Of a stretch of DNA of 64,000 nucleotides, positions 8,299-15,970 are shown piece after piece. Numbering within the stretch: position 1 is the stretch's first letter; every line of letters begins with the position of its first letter. Below the pieces are notes generated by a model, which had not been told where the DNA came from, searched no databases, and worked only from the letters and a program-made list of their open reading frames with translations. Position numbers and translations under genes: made by a program. Location of the stretch: positions 135,070 to 199,069 of the forward strand of contig JAEXOR010000052.1 in assembly GCA_023439185.1 (NCBI GenBank), written 5' to 3'. This DNA is from Bacillota bacterium (lineage in GTDB: Bacteria > Bacillota > Desulfotomaculia > Desulfotomaculales > Desulfallaceae).

Positions 8299-9270
8299 AT
8301 GATCAAAACTTATTTATTCGACTCGGACCGGGGGAAACTGGTGCATGACGTGGACCTGTCCCGGCGGGATCTTTTCCGGCACCAGGATAACCTGCTCTGG
8401 GTGGATCTTTTTGATTTCAGCGAGCAGGAACTGAATTATGTGGCCAAAGTTTTCAGCTTTCACTACCTGACGGTTGAGGACTGTCTGCAGCACAGCCCCC
8501 GGGCCAAGGTGGACGCCTATGAAAATTATTATTTCTTTGTTCTGCATGCCCTGCGATACAAGGAAGACAGCGACGAGGAAATCACCCTGGAACAATTGAA
8601 CGTTTTTTTAAAGTCCAATGTCGTGGTCACCGTGCACCGCAGGCCGCTGCCTACCTTGGGGCGTATCGCCAAGGACTGCCTGAGCGAAAGAACCAGGTTT
8701 CTGGAAAACGGGGCGGATCGGTTTTTATACCATATTCTGGACGGCCTGACCGACGAGTACTTTCCCATCCTGGACCGGGTGGACCAGCGGGTCGATGAAC
8801 TGGAGGACCAGCTTTACGAGCAGCCAAACAAAGAAATCACCGAGGAGTTTCTGGCCCTCAAAAGGACCATCCTATCCATGCGCCGGGCCATCCAGCCGCA
8901 AAAGCGAATGTTCTTCGGGGTCAACGGAAAGTATGTGTTCCAGGTGGCCAAGGAGAATGAACCGTATTACCTGGACCTGCTTGACCATATTGAGCGGATT
9001 ACCGACTCTTTGAGCGGTTTGCGGGATCTTTTGGACGGCGTCCTGGAAACCTATTATTCAACCATCACCGCCCGGACCAACGAAAGCATCCGGGTGTTGA
9101 CGGTGATTTCGTTTATTTTCATGCCGCTGACCTTTGTGACCGGTTTCTTCGGTATGAACGTGCCGCTGCCCGACCAGCACAGCGCCTGGTCCACAGTGGT
9201 GATCACCGCCGGGCTGCTGGGCGCCACCGGCGGGATGTTAATGATCTTTAAGAAGAAGAACTGGATCTAG
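8299..9270 (+). CDS. corA: CorA-type magnesium transporter
   Basis: About 323 residues. A long cytoplasmic alpha/beta and helical domain is followed by two C-terminal membrane helices. The selectivity signature GMN sits in TGFFGMNVPLPDQ, and the chain ends in a basic tail (KKKNWI). It forms pentamers that conduct Mg2+ or Co2+. An in-frame start at 8254 is possible, but GGAGGTGG (8286-8293) is 5 nt before ATG 8299, so I use 8299. It is regulated by the M-box leader. The 3' end overlaps the convergent ubiX by 23 nt. Confidence 0.95.
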   Translation: MIKTYLFDSDRGKLVHDVDLSRRDLFRHQDNLLWVDLFDFSEQELNYVAKVFSFHYLTVEDCLQHSPRAKVDAYENYYFFVLHALRYKEDSDEEITLEQLNVFLKSNVVVTVHRRPLPTLGRIAKDCLSERTRFLENGADRFLYHILDGLTDEYFPILDRVDQRVDELEDQLYEQPNKEITEEFLALKRTILSMRRAIQPQKRMFFGVNGKYVFQVAKENEPYYLDLLDHIERITDSLSGLRDLLDGVLETYYSTITARTNESIRVLTVISFIFMPLTFVTGFFGMNVPLPDQHSAWSTVVITAGLLGATGGMLMIFKKKNWI

Positions 9271-9796
9271 ATTCAAGCCCCAACAAGGCCATGACCCGCC
9301 CGGTGGTCTGCATCACCAGGTCGGTGATGGTGGTGGGCCGGTGGTAAAAGGCGGGCACCGGCGGCATAATTACCGCTCCGGCCCGGGCCAGCCTGAGCAT
9401 GTTTTCCAGGTGAATTTCATGCAGGGGCGTCTCCCGGGGCAGCAGTATCAGAGGGCGTTTTTCCTTCAAGGTGACGTCTGCGGCGCGGGTAATCAGGTTA
9501 TCGGTAAAGCCGCCGGCCAGCGCGGCCAGGGTTTTCATGCTGCAGGGGGCTATGACCATGCCCCCGTGCGGGAAGGAACCGCCGGCGATGGGTGCGGTCA
9601 TATCTTCGGGGTCGTGGGTTATCGTGGCCAACTGCTCAACGGAGCCGGGTTTATAATCGGTTTCCGTCTCCATGGTATGTCTGGCCCACCGGCTGAGCAC
9701 CAGGTGAGTTTCCACGCCAGCCCTGGTTAATTCGCGCACCAGGGTGATGCCGTAAACCGCGCCGGTGGCGCCGGTAATACCTACAACAATACGCAT
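9248..9796 (-). CDS. ubiX: UbiX-family flavin prenyltransferase
   Basis: 182 residues. The N-terminal GITGATGAVYG binds FMN. VIAPCSMKTLAALAGGFTDNLITRAADVTLKEKRPLILLPRETP is the family signature, and MPPVPAFYH is near the C-terminus. The enzyme makes prenylated FMN for UbiD-type decarboxylases. No ubiD is in this window, so the partner lies elsewhere. The ribosome binding site GAAGGGGAG precedes the ATG. It ends in an odd poly-serine tail (SRSSSSS) that overlaps the corA 3' end. Confidence 0.92.
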   Translation of the reverse strand: MRIVVGITGATGAVYGITLVRELTRAGVETHLVLSRWARHTMETETDYKPGSVEQLATITHDPEDMTAPIAGGSFPHGGMVIAPCSMKTLAALAGGFTDNLITRAADVTLKEKRPLILLPRETPLHEIHLENMLRLARAGAVIMPPVPAFYHRPTTITDLVMQTTGRVMALLGLESRSSSSS

Positions 9797-9882
9797 GCGT
9801 AACTCCCCTTCGTAAAAAAGCTGGTTAACCGTTATATTTTCTACGCCGGCCGGGCATTATCCTTCGCAAAGGATGTGGATGA

Positions 9883-10641
9883 TTGTTGAACCTTTACGGG
9901 GTGCGGGCGATGGTGCTCAACTCGCGGCCGATGCGGGACGCTGACCGCGTACTGACCCTGTATTCCAGGGAGAAGGGCAAAATACGGGCTGTGGCCCACG
10001 GAGTGAGCAAACCCACCAGCCGCAAGCGGGGTGCGGTGCAGCCCTTTTGTTTCAGTGATTTTATGCTGCGCCGGGGCCGGGAATTGGATACCGTCAGCCA
10101 GTGCGAGGGTCTGGAGATCTTCCCCGGACTGTGGGGTGACCTGGAAAAGATGGGTTACGCCGCCCACGTGTCTGAATTGGTGGAAGTCTTGACGGCGGAG
10201 GGGGAGCCCAACCCGGAGGTTTTCGACCTGCTGCTGGATACCCTGCGCAGGCTGGAGTCGGCGGGCGACCCCGATTTGGTGATCAGGAGTTTTGAGCTGC
10301 GGCTGGTTTCTTTGCTTGGTTACCGGCCGCATCTGGATAGTTGCGTAAACTGCGGAAATGAATCTTTGAGCCCGGCGGCGGCTTTCAGCGCCGAAAACGG
10401 CGGGCTGGTCTGCTCGAATTGCCTGACCGGCGCCGGAGACGGGCTCTGCGGCGGGGAAACGATGGCGGTCATGAAACTGCTGTTGAACGGGGAGCCGGTT
10501 AAGCTCGAACGGCTTCGGGTTTCCGCCCGGTCCCGGGATGAAATGCGCCGGGTGATGAAGAAATATCTGCAGTGGCTGACGGAGAAACGCTCCCATTCAA
10601 TGCGATTTTTGGAAAGTGTAGCCGAATACCTTGAGAAGTGA
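9883..10641 (+). CDS. recO: DNA repair protein RecO
   Basis: 252 residues. The N-terminal OB fold contains GVRAMVLNSRPMRDADRVLTLYSREKGKIRAVAHG. A helical domain follows, with the zinc site CVNCG plus CSNC near residues 149-185. RecO works with RecR to load RecA on SSB-coated DNA. The start is TTG 9883 (a second TTG follows directly), preceded by AAAGGATG. It commonly follows era in Firmicutes; here corA and ubiX lie between them. Confidence 0.93.
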   Translation: MLNLYGVRAMVLNSRPMRDADRVLTLYSREKGKIRAVAHGVSKPTSRKRGAVQPFCFSDFMLRRGRELDTVSQCEGLEIFPGLWGDLEKMGYAAHVSELVEVLTAEGEPNPEVFDLLLDTLRRLESAGDPDLVIRSFELRLVSLLGYRPHLDSCVNCGNESLSPAAAFSAENGGLVCSNCLTGAGDGLCGGETMAVMKLLLNGEPVKLERLRVSARSRDEMRRVMKKYLQWLTEKRSHSMRFLESVAEYLEK

Positions 10642-10717
10642 CCGGGTGATGCATATTGAGTTCCGAAAAGGTTAAATTATCCCCGAAAGCAATAAACCTA
10701 AGGGGGATAAATGCACA

Positions 10718-11200
10718 ATGGATAACGAACTGGAAAAAATCGATGCGATCAGAGAACGTACCGGCGTAACATACAGGGAGGCCAAGCGGGCTTTGGAAGC
10801 CGCCGGCGGAGACGTGGTGCAGGCGCTGATTAATTTGGAGGAAGGGGCCGGGAGTGGCGGCGATGAAAATAGTTTCACCGGCCATAAAAACGTATTTGGG
10901 CATGAGTTGATGGACAACATCAAGGAGATTCTGCAGCGGGGCCAGACCACCAGGATTAGGGTTAAGCAGGGGGACCGTACTGTTTTCGAGGTGCCGGCCT
11001 CGGTTGGCGCAGTCGGCCTTCTGGCGGCCCTGGCCAGCAGTGAACTGGCGCTATTGGGCGCCCTGGGTTCCGTGGCGGCCATGTCCAAGAAATACACCCT
11101 GGAATTCGACCGGGCCTCCAAGGGCGGCAAGGACGAAGCCGGAATAGAAACCGGGGAACATAAGGACACCTTTACCTTTAAGAATGATCATCTGCAATAA
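10718..11200 (+). CDS. DUF4342 protein with UBA-like N-terminus
   Basis: 160 residues. The first 45 or so form a TS-N/UBA-like helical bundle (IDAIRERTGVTYREAKRALEAAGGDVVQALINLEE), as in elongation factor Ts. The middle (LMDNIKEILQRGQTTRIRVKQGDRTVFEVPASVGAVGLLAALASSELALLGALGS) matches DUF4342 and includes one hydrophobic segment. The function is unknown. The ribosome binding site GGGGGAT is part of a small hairpin (TTATCCCC at 10677-10684 with GGGGATAA at 10703-10710), so translation might be controlled. Confidence 0.82.
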   Translation: MDNELEKIDAIRERTGVTYREAKRALEAAGGDVVQALINLEEGAGSGGDENSFTGHKNVFGHELMDNIKEILQRGQTTRIRVKQGDRTVFEVPASVGAVGLLAALASSELALLGALGSVAAMSKKYTLEFDRASKGGKDEAGIETGEHKDTFTFKNDHLQ

Positions 11201-11260
11201 ATGTTATTAATTGACTTTATGTCGCAAATTTGATAAATTTGTTTTCAACAGCGGGAAATA

Positions 11261-11298
11261 CCTCCCGTCCCTGGCTGAAAGCGGGGCCGGGAGGTTTT
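11261..11298 (+). terminator. Intrinsic terminator before glyQ
   Basis: CCTCCCG (11261-11267) pairs with CGGGAGG (11288-11294), with inner CCC/GGG pairing and TTTTGTATTTT after it. It ends the recO/DUF4342 transcript or attenuates glyQS. I see no T-box motif in the 60 nt before it. Confidence 0.65.
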
Positions 11299-11338
11299 GT
11301 ATTTTATGAATACTGTTTTTATCAAGGGAGGTTTTAGG

Positions 11339-12256
11339 TTGAACTTTCAGGAGATTATACTGGCTCTGAACGAATTCTGGGCCGGGCAGAACTGCATCAT
11401 CCAGCAGCCCTACGATGTGGAAAAGGGCGCCGGCACCATGAACCCGGCCACATCGCTGCGGGCGCTGGGGCCGGAGCCCTGGCGGGTGGCTTACGTGGAG
11501 CCCTCCAGACGTCCCACCGACGGCCGTTACGGTGAAAACCCCAACCGACTGCAGCACTATTACCAGTACCAGGTGATTTTAAAGCCGTCACCGGACGATG
11601 TGCTGGATGTATACCTGGACAGCCTGCGGGCCATCGGCATCGATCCCCGGCAACATGATATCCGGTTCGTGGAGGACAACTGGGAATCCCCCACCCTGGG
11701 CGCCTGGGGTCTGGGTTGGGAAGTATGGCTGGACGGCATGGAGATTACCCAGTTCACATATTTCCAGCAGTGCGGCGGCCTGGACTGCCGGCCGGTAAGC
11801 GCTGAAATTACTTACGGGCTGGAAAGGCTGGCCATGTATATACAGGAAAAGGACAGCGTTTATGACATCCAGTGGGTCAAGGATATCAAATACGGCGATG
11901 TGCACCACCGGGGCGAGGTGGAGCATTCCCATTACAACTTTAACGAGGCCGATACCGAGATGCTGTTTAAATTATTCGAAATGTATGAGCGGGAAGCGAC
12001 CCGGATTGCCGAAAAAGGCCTGGTGCTGCCGGCTTACGATTACGTGCTGAAGTGTTCGCATACCTTTAACCTGCTGGACGCCCGGGGCGCCATCAGCGTG
12101 ACGGAACGGACCGGGTTCATTCACCGGGTGCGCAACATGGCCCGGCTATGTGCGGAAAAATACGCGGCCCAGCGGGAAGAGATGGGTTACCCCCTGTTAA
12201 AGGAAAGGGGACACACCTCCTGCGGAGGAATGTCCCCAACTGAGGAGGGCGCGTAA
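11339..12256 (+). CDS. glyQ: Glycine-tRNA ligase alpha subunit
   Basis: About 305 residues, the bacterial alpha2beta2-type catalytic subunit. Signatures are FWAGQNCIIQQPYDVEKGAGTMNPAT, EPWRVAYVEPSRRPTDGRYGENPNRLQHYYQYQVILKPSP and THTFNLLDARGAISVTER. An in-frame ATG at 11306 lies inside the terminator. GGGAGG (11326-11331) stands 7 nt before TTG 11339, which gives the normal start NFQEIILALNEFW. It is followed directly by glyS. Confidence 0.96.
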   Translation: MNFQEIILALNEFWAGQNCIIQQPYDVEKGAGTMNPATSLRALGPEPWRVAYVEPSRRPTDGRYGENPNRLQHYYQYQVILKPSPDDVLDVYLDSLRAIGIDPRQHDIRFVEDNWESPTLGAWGLGWEVWLDGMEITQFTYFQQCGGLDCRPVSAEITYGLERLAMYIQEKDSVYDIQWVKDIKYGDVHHRGEVEHSHYNFNEADTEMLFKLFEMYEREATRIAEKGLVLPAYDYVLKCSHTFNLLDARGAISVTERTGFIHRVRNMARLCAEKYAAQREEMGYPLLKERGHTSCGGMSPTEEGA

Positions 12257-14344
12257 ATGGCCAGGGACTTTTTATTGGAAATAGGCGTTGAAGAACTGCC
12301 CGCCCGGTTCCTGCAGCCGGCCCTGGAGCAGCTTGGTGAACTGGCGCGAGCCAGCCTGCGGGAAACCCGGCTGGCCCACGGGGAGATCATTACCTGCGGC
12401 ACACCGCGCCGGATCACGTTATATGTGCGGGAACTGGCGGATCAGCAGGATTCCCTGGCTCTGGAGGTCAAGGGGCCGGCGGTAAAGGTGGCCTTTAACG
12501 CCGCCGGCGAGCCTACCCGGGCCGCCCTGGGCTTTGCCAAAAGCAACGGGGTGCAGGTGGATGAGTTGGTGCGCAAGTCGGTGGGCCCGGTGGAGTATGT
12601 GTTTGCGATTAAGGAAGAGGAAGGCCGTATGGCCGGCGAGGTTTTGCCCGGCCTGGCCCCGGCGCTGATAACGGGGCTGCATTTTGCCAAGCCCATGCGC
12701 TGGGGCAGCCTGGAGATGCGTTTTGCCCGGCCCATCCGCTGGCTGCTCTGCCTGTACGACAATGAGACGGTTGATTTTGAGCTGGCCGGGCTGCGGTCGG
12801 GGCGCCACACCTACGGCCACCGTTTCCTCAGCGCGGGGCGTCTGGAGGTGTCCGCGGCCGGGGCATACTTTGACGTAATGCGTAAAGCCAATGTGATGGC
12901 GGATGTACGCCGGCGCCGGGAGGAAATCAGGCGCCAGGTAAACGCGGCGGCGGAACGGGAGGGCGGCCGGGCCGAAATCGACCCCGAGCTGCTGGACGAG
13001 GTCACCAACCTGGTGGAATTCCCCACCGCTTTGTGCGGCAGCTTTGACGAGGGTTACCTGGAAATGCCCGAGGAAGTGCTGGTCACCCCCATGCGCGAAC
13101 ACCAGCGGTATTTCCCGGTGCGGGGGCAGGACGGCCGGCTTCTGGCCCGGTTTATTGCCGTCAGCAACGGCGGCGCCGATAACATTGACATTGTCCGGGC
13201 GGGTAACGAAAAAGTGCTCCGGGCCCGGTTATCCGATGCCGCGTTTTTCTGGCGGGAGGACCTTAAAGCGCCGCTGGAGGAAAAGGTGGAGGGCCTGAAA
13301 AAGGTTGTTTTCCAGGAGAGCCTCGGCACCGTATACGAGAAGGTGCAGCGGATTACGGCCCTGGCCGACTTTTTGGCCGGACGCCTGGGCGCGTCGCCCA
13401 CGGAACGGGAAGACGCCCTGCGGGCGGCGTTGCTCTCCAAAGCCGACCTGTTAACCAACATGGTATATGAGTTCCCGGAGCTGCAGGGCGTCATGGGACG
13501 CGAATACGCCGGTCATTCCGGAGAAACAGCCGGCGTGGCGTTGGCCGTATACGAGCATTACCTGCCCCGGTTCGCCGGTGACGAACTGCCCGGCACCCTG
13601 GCGGGTCAAATATTGAGCATCGCGGACAAGATGGACACCCTGGCGGGCTGCTTCGGAGTGGGCATTCAGCCCACCGGTTCCCAGGACCCTTATGCCTTGA
13701 GAAGGCAGGCCCTGGGCATCTGCCATATTATTATTGAAGGCGGCTTGGTGCTGTCCCTAAGCGAGCTGATCGAAAAAGCATACGGCGGTTACGCCGGGCG
13801 GGTAACCATGAAACTGCCCCCGGACAAGGTGGCTGCCGAAATGGAGGAATTCTTCAAACAGCGCCTGCGGGGCATGCTGAATGAAAAGGGTTTGCCTTAT
13901 GATACCGTGGATGCCGTCCTTTCCGCCGGTATCGATGATATATCCGGCGTCTGGCTGCGGGGCGGGGCACTGCAGCAGTTTCGCGCCGAATCGGCTTTCG
14001 ACGCGTTGCTTACCGCTTTTACCCGGACTTATAACCTGGCTAAAAAAGCGGCGCACGACCGGGTTGCCCCGTCCCTTCTGGAGACCGAAGCCGAGAATGA
14101 ACTGTATAATGCGTTTCAGAGGGCGCAGGCGGCGGTGGAACCCGCCCTGGCGGAACGCGATTACGCCCGGGCACTGACCAGTATTGCGGAGTTACGGCAG
14201 CCTGTGGATCGCTTCTTTGAGGATGTTATGGTAATGGTGGAAGACGTCCGGGTCAGGGACAACCGCCTGGCACTGCTGAAACAAATTGCCGGCCTGGCCG
14301 GGCGTATCGCTAATCTGAGCAAGATAGTCCAACCGGGGAAATAA
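12257..14344 (+). CDS. glyS: Glycine-tRNA ligase beta subunit
   Basis: 695 residues, the usual size. The N-terminus (FLLEIGVEELPARFLQPAL) is typical and a central HD-like region contains AALLSKADLLTNMVYEFPELQGVMGREYA. A C-terminal DALR-like anticodon-binding domain contains LYNAFQ and SIAELRQPVDRFFEDVMVM. It starts at the ATG one base after the glyQ stop, so the two are translated in step. glyQ-glyS-ccpN-ppsR is the conserved Firmicute order. Confidence 0.97.
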   Translation: MARDFLLEIGVEELPARFLQPALEQLGELARASLRETRLAHGEIITCGTPRRITLYVRELADQQDSLALEVKGPAVKVAFNAAGEPTRAALGFAKSNGVQVDELVRKSVGPVEYVFAIKEEEGRMAGEVLPGLAPALITGLHFAKPMRWGSLEMRFARPIRWLLCLYDNETVDFELAGLRSGRHTYGHRFLSAGRLEVSAAGAYFDVMRKANVMADVRRRREEIRRQVNAAAEREGGRAEIDPELLDEVTNLVEFPTALCGSFDEGYLEMPEEVLVTPMREHQRYFPVRGQDGRLLARFIAVSNGGADNIDIVRAGNEKVLRARLSDAAFFWREDLKAPLEEKVEGLKKVVFQESLGTVYEKVQRITALADFLAGRLGASPTEREDALRAALLSKADLLTNMVYEFPELQGVMGREYAGHSGETAGVALAVYEHYLPRFAGDELPGTLAGQILSIADKMDTLAGCFGVGIQPTGSQDPYALRRQALGICHIIIEGGLVLSLSELIEKAYGGYAGRVTMKLPPDKVAAEMEEFFKQRLRGMLNEKGLPYDTVDAVLSAGIDDISGVWLRGGALQQFRAESAFDALLTAFTRTYNLAKKAAHDRVAPSLLETEAENELYNAFQRAQAAVEPALAERDYARALTSIAELRQPVDRFFEDVMVMVEDVRVRDNRLALLKQIAGLAGRIANLSKIVQPGK

Positions 14345-14471
14345 ACTCAGTAGTCAAGAGTCAGATGAAATATTTTTTTAACTAGAAGGAAAATGAAAGC
14401 CGGTATGTAATATAATATTTATGTGGATAAACATCATTAGTATGGCATAATTGCTCTTGAGGGGCGATGAT

Positions 14472-15113
14472 ATGCAGCTTACCAAGCGGCAAGAGCTGAT
14501 CTTGGACATAGTTAAAACCGAGGGTCCCATCACCGGCGAACAAATTGCCGACCGGTTAAGCCTTACCAGGGCCACATTGCGCCCGGACATGGCCATCTTA
14601 ACCATGTCCGGCATACTGGAGGCACGGCCCCGGGTAGGCTATTTTTACAGCGGTAAAAAGCCCGGCCGGATGTTGGCCGACAAACTGCACCAGGTGCTGG
14701 TGGGAGAAATCAAGTCGGTGCCGGTGGTGGTGCAGGAAAACTGCAGCGTTTACGATGCCGTGGTGACTATGTTTATTGAAGATGTGGGCACTTTGTTTGC
14801 TGTGCGGGAGGGCGGTTTCCTGGAGGGGGTTATCTCGCGCAAAGACCTGCTAAAGTTCACTTTGGGCGGGCAGGATATACATAAACTTCCCGTTAGCGTG
14901 ATTATGACCAGGATGCCCAACGTCGTGTACGTTGAGCCCGAGGATTCCATATGGGCGGCCGCACGCAAACTAATCATCCACGAGGTGGACGCATTGCCGG
15001 TGGTCAGGGAAGTTAAGAACGAAAGTGGCATACCGGCTCTGGAGGTCATCGGCCGGATTAGCAAGACCAACATCGCCAGGGTGTTTGTCGAACTGGGCGA
15101 GGGTAATCTTTAA
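14472..15113 (+). CDS. ccpN: CcpN-like HTH/CBS transcriptional regulator
   Basis: About 213 residues. The N-terminal winged helix-turn-helix (LTKRQELILDIVKTEGPITGEQIADRLSLTRATLRPDMAILTMSG) is followed by a pair of CBS domains (about residues 75-210) that bind adenine nucleotides. In Bacillus CcpN represses gluconeogenic genes in an ATP/ADP-dependent way. Here it lies just upstream of ppsR and ppdK, which fits control of PEP/pyruvate conversion. ATG 14472 follows GAGGGG (14459-14464). The frame can extend to TTG 14451, but that lacks a site. Confidence 0.88.
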   Translation: MQLTKRQELILDIVKTEGPITGEQIADRLSLTRATLRPDMAILTMSGILEARPRVGYFYSGKKPGRMLADKLHQVLVGEIKSVPVVVQENCSVYDAVVTMFIEDVGTLFAVREGGFLEGVISRKDLLKFTLGGQDIHKLPVSVIMTRMPNVVYVEPEDSIWAAARKLIIHEVDALPVVREVKNESGIPALEVIGRISKTNIARVFVELGEGNL

Positions 15114-15133
15114 ATTTTTGGGGGGCGGTCTAT

Positions 15134-15970
15134 ATTTCCGCGGCAATTAACCAATCCAACCGGATAGTATACATAATTTCCGACTCCATCGGTGAAACCG
15201 CCGAGCTGGTGGTACGGGCCGCCGCCAGCCAGTTTAACGGCGACGGCGTGGACATCCACAGGGTGCCTTACGTCAATGACGCGTCGGAAATCCCGGAAAT
15301 AGTGGAAGAGGCAGCCGGATTCAACAGCATGATTGCTTACACCCTGGTGCTGCCCGAGTTAAAAGAGACCCTGATCAGGGAAGCCCAAAGGCACAATATC
15401 ATTACGGTGGATATCATGGGGCCGGTGCTGGAGGCGCTGACCAGACTGGAGGGACGCCCGCCCAGGCTGGAGCCGGGATTGGTGCGCAAGACCGATCAGG
15501 AATACTTCAGCAAGGTGGAAGCCATCGAATTTGCGGTAAAGTATGACGACGGCAAAGACCCCCGGGGAATTACCCGGGCCGATCTGGTGGTGATCGGCGT
15601 CAGCCGCACATCCAAAACGCCGCTGTGCATGTACCTGGCCCACCGGCGGATTAAGGCCGCCAATGTGCCCCTGGTGCCCGAGGTGGCGCCCCCGGACGAG
15701 ATATTTCATCTGCCGCCTCACCGGATGATCGGTTTGACCATCCGGGCCGGTGTCTTAAATGAAATTCGCCGGGAACGGCTTAAGTCGCTGGGACTCACCT
15801 CCAGCGCCGATTACGCCAGTATGGAACGCATTCTTAAAGAGTTGGAATATGCCGAGGGGATTATGAAAAAAGCCGGCTGTTCGATTATTGACGTATCCAA
15901 CAAAGCCGTTGAGGAGACGGCCAGCAAAGTGCTGGAAATTTACTACAGGGGGCAGAGGTATGGCAAGTAA
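15134..15970 (+). CDS. ppsR: PPDK regulatory protein (kinase/pyrophosphorylase)
   Basis: A bifunctional regulator that inactivates PPDK by ADP-dependent phosphorylation and reactivates it by Pi-dependent dephosphorylation. The P-loop-like VVIGVSRTSKTPLCMYLA lies near residue 155. The family N-terminus IVYIISDSIGETAELVV is encoded upstream of the first GTG (15209), in the same open frame. Between the ccpN stop and that motif there is no in-frame ATG, GTG, TTG or CTG. The best-placed start is ATT 15134, 8 nt after GGGGGG (15120-15125). This gives 278 residues, the normal family length. An annotation from 15209 would lose the conserved N-terminus. Confidence 0.85.
   Translation: MSAAINQSNRIVYIISDSIGETAELVVRAAASQFNGDGVDIHRVPYVNDASEIPEIVEEAAGFNSMIAYTLVLPELKETLIREAQRHNIITVDIMGPVLEALTRLEGRPPRLEPGLVRKTDQEYFSKVEAIEFAVKYDDGKDPRGITRADLVVIGVSRTSKTPLCMYLAHRRIKAANVPLVPEVAPPDEIFHLPPHRMIGLTIRAGVLNEIRRERLKSLGLTSSADYASMERILKELEYAEGIMKKAGCSIIDVSNKAVEETASKVLEIYYRGQRYGK

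Noticed and set aside
8139..8348. A 69-residue frame starting in the riboswitch terminator
   Set aside because: It lies in another frame over the corA start and has no support.
11201..11338. T-box leader before glyQ
   Set aside because: No AGGGTGGNACCGCG-like motif or specifier structure is present, only a simple terminator.
15888..15959. N-terminal extension of ppdK
   Set aside because: The extra 24 codons lie in ppsR, lack a ribosome binding site and do not match the family start KKWVYTFAEG.
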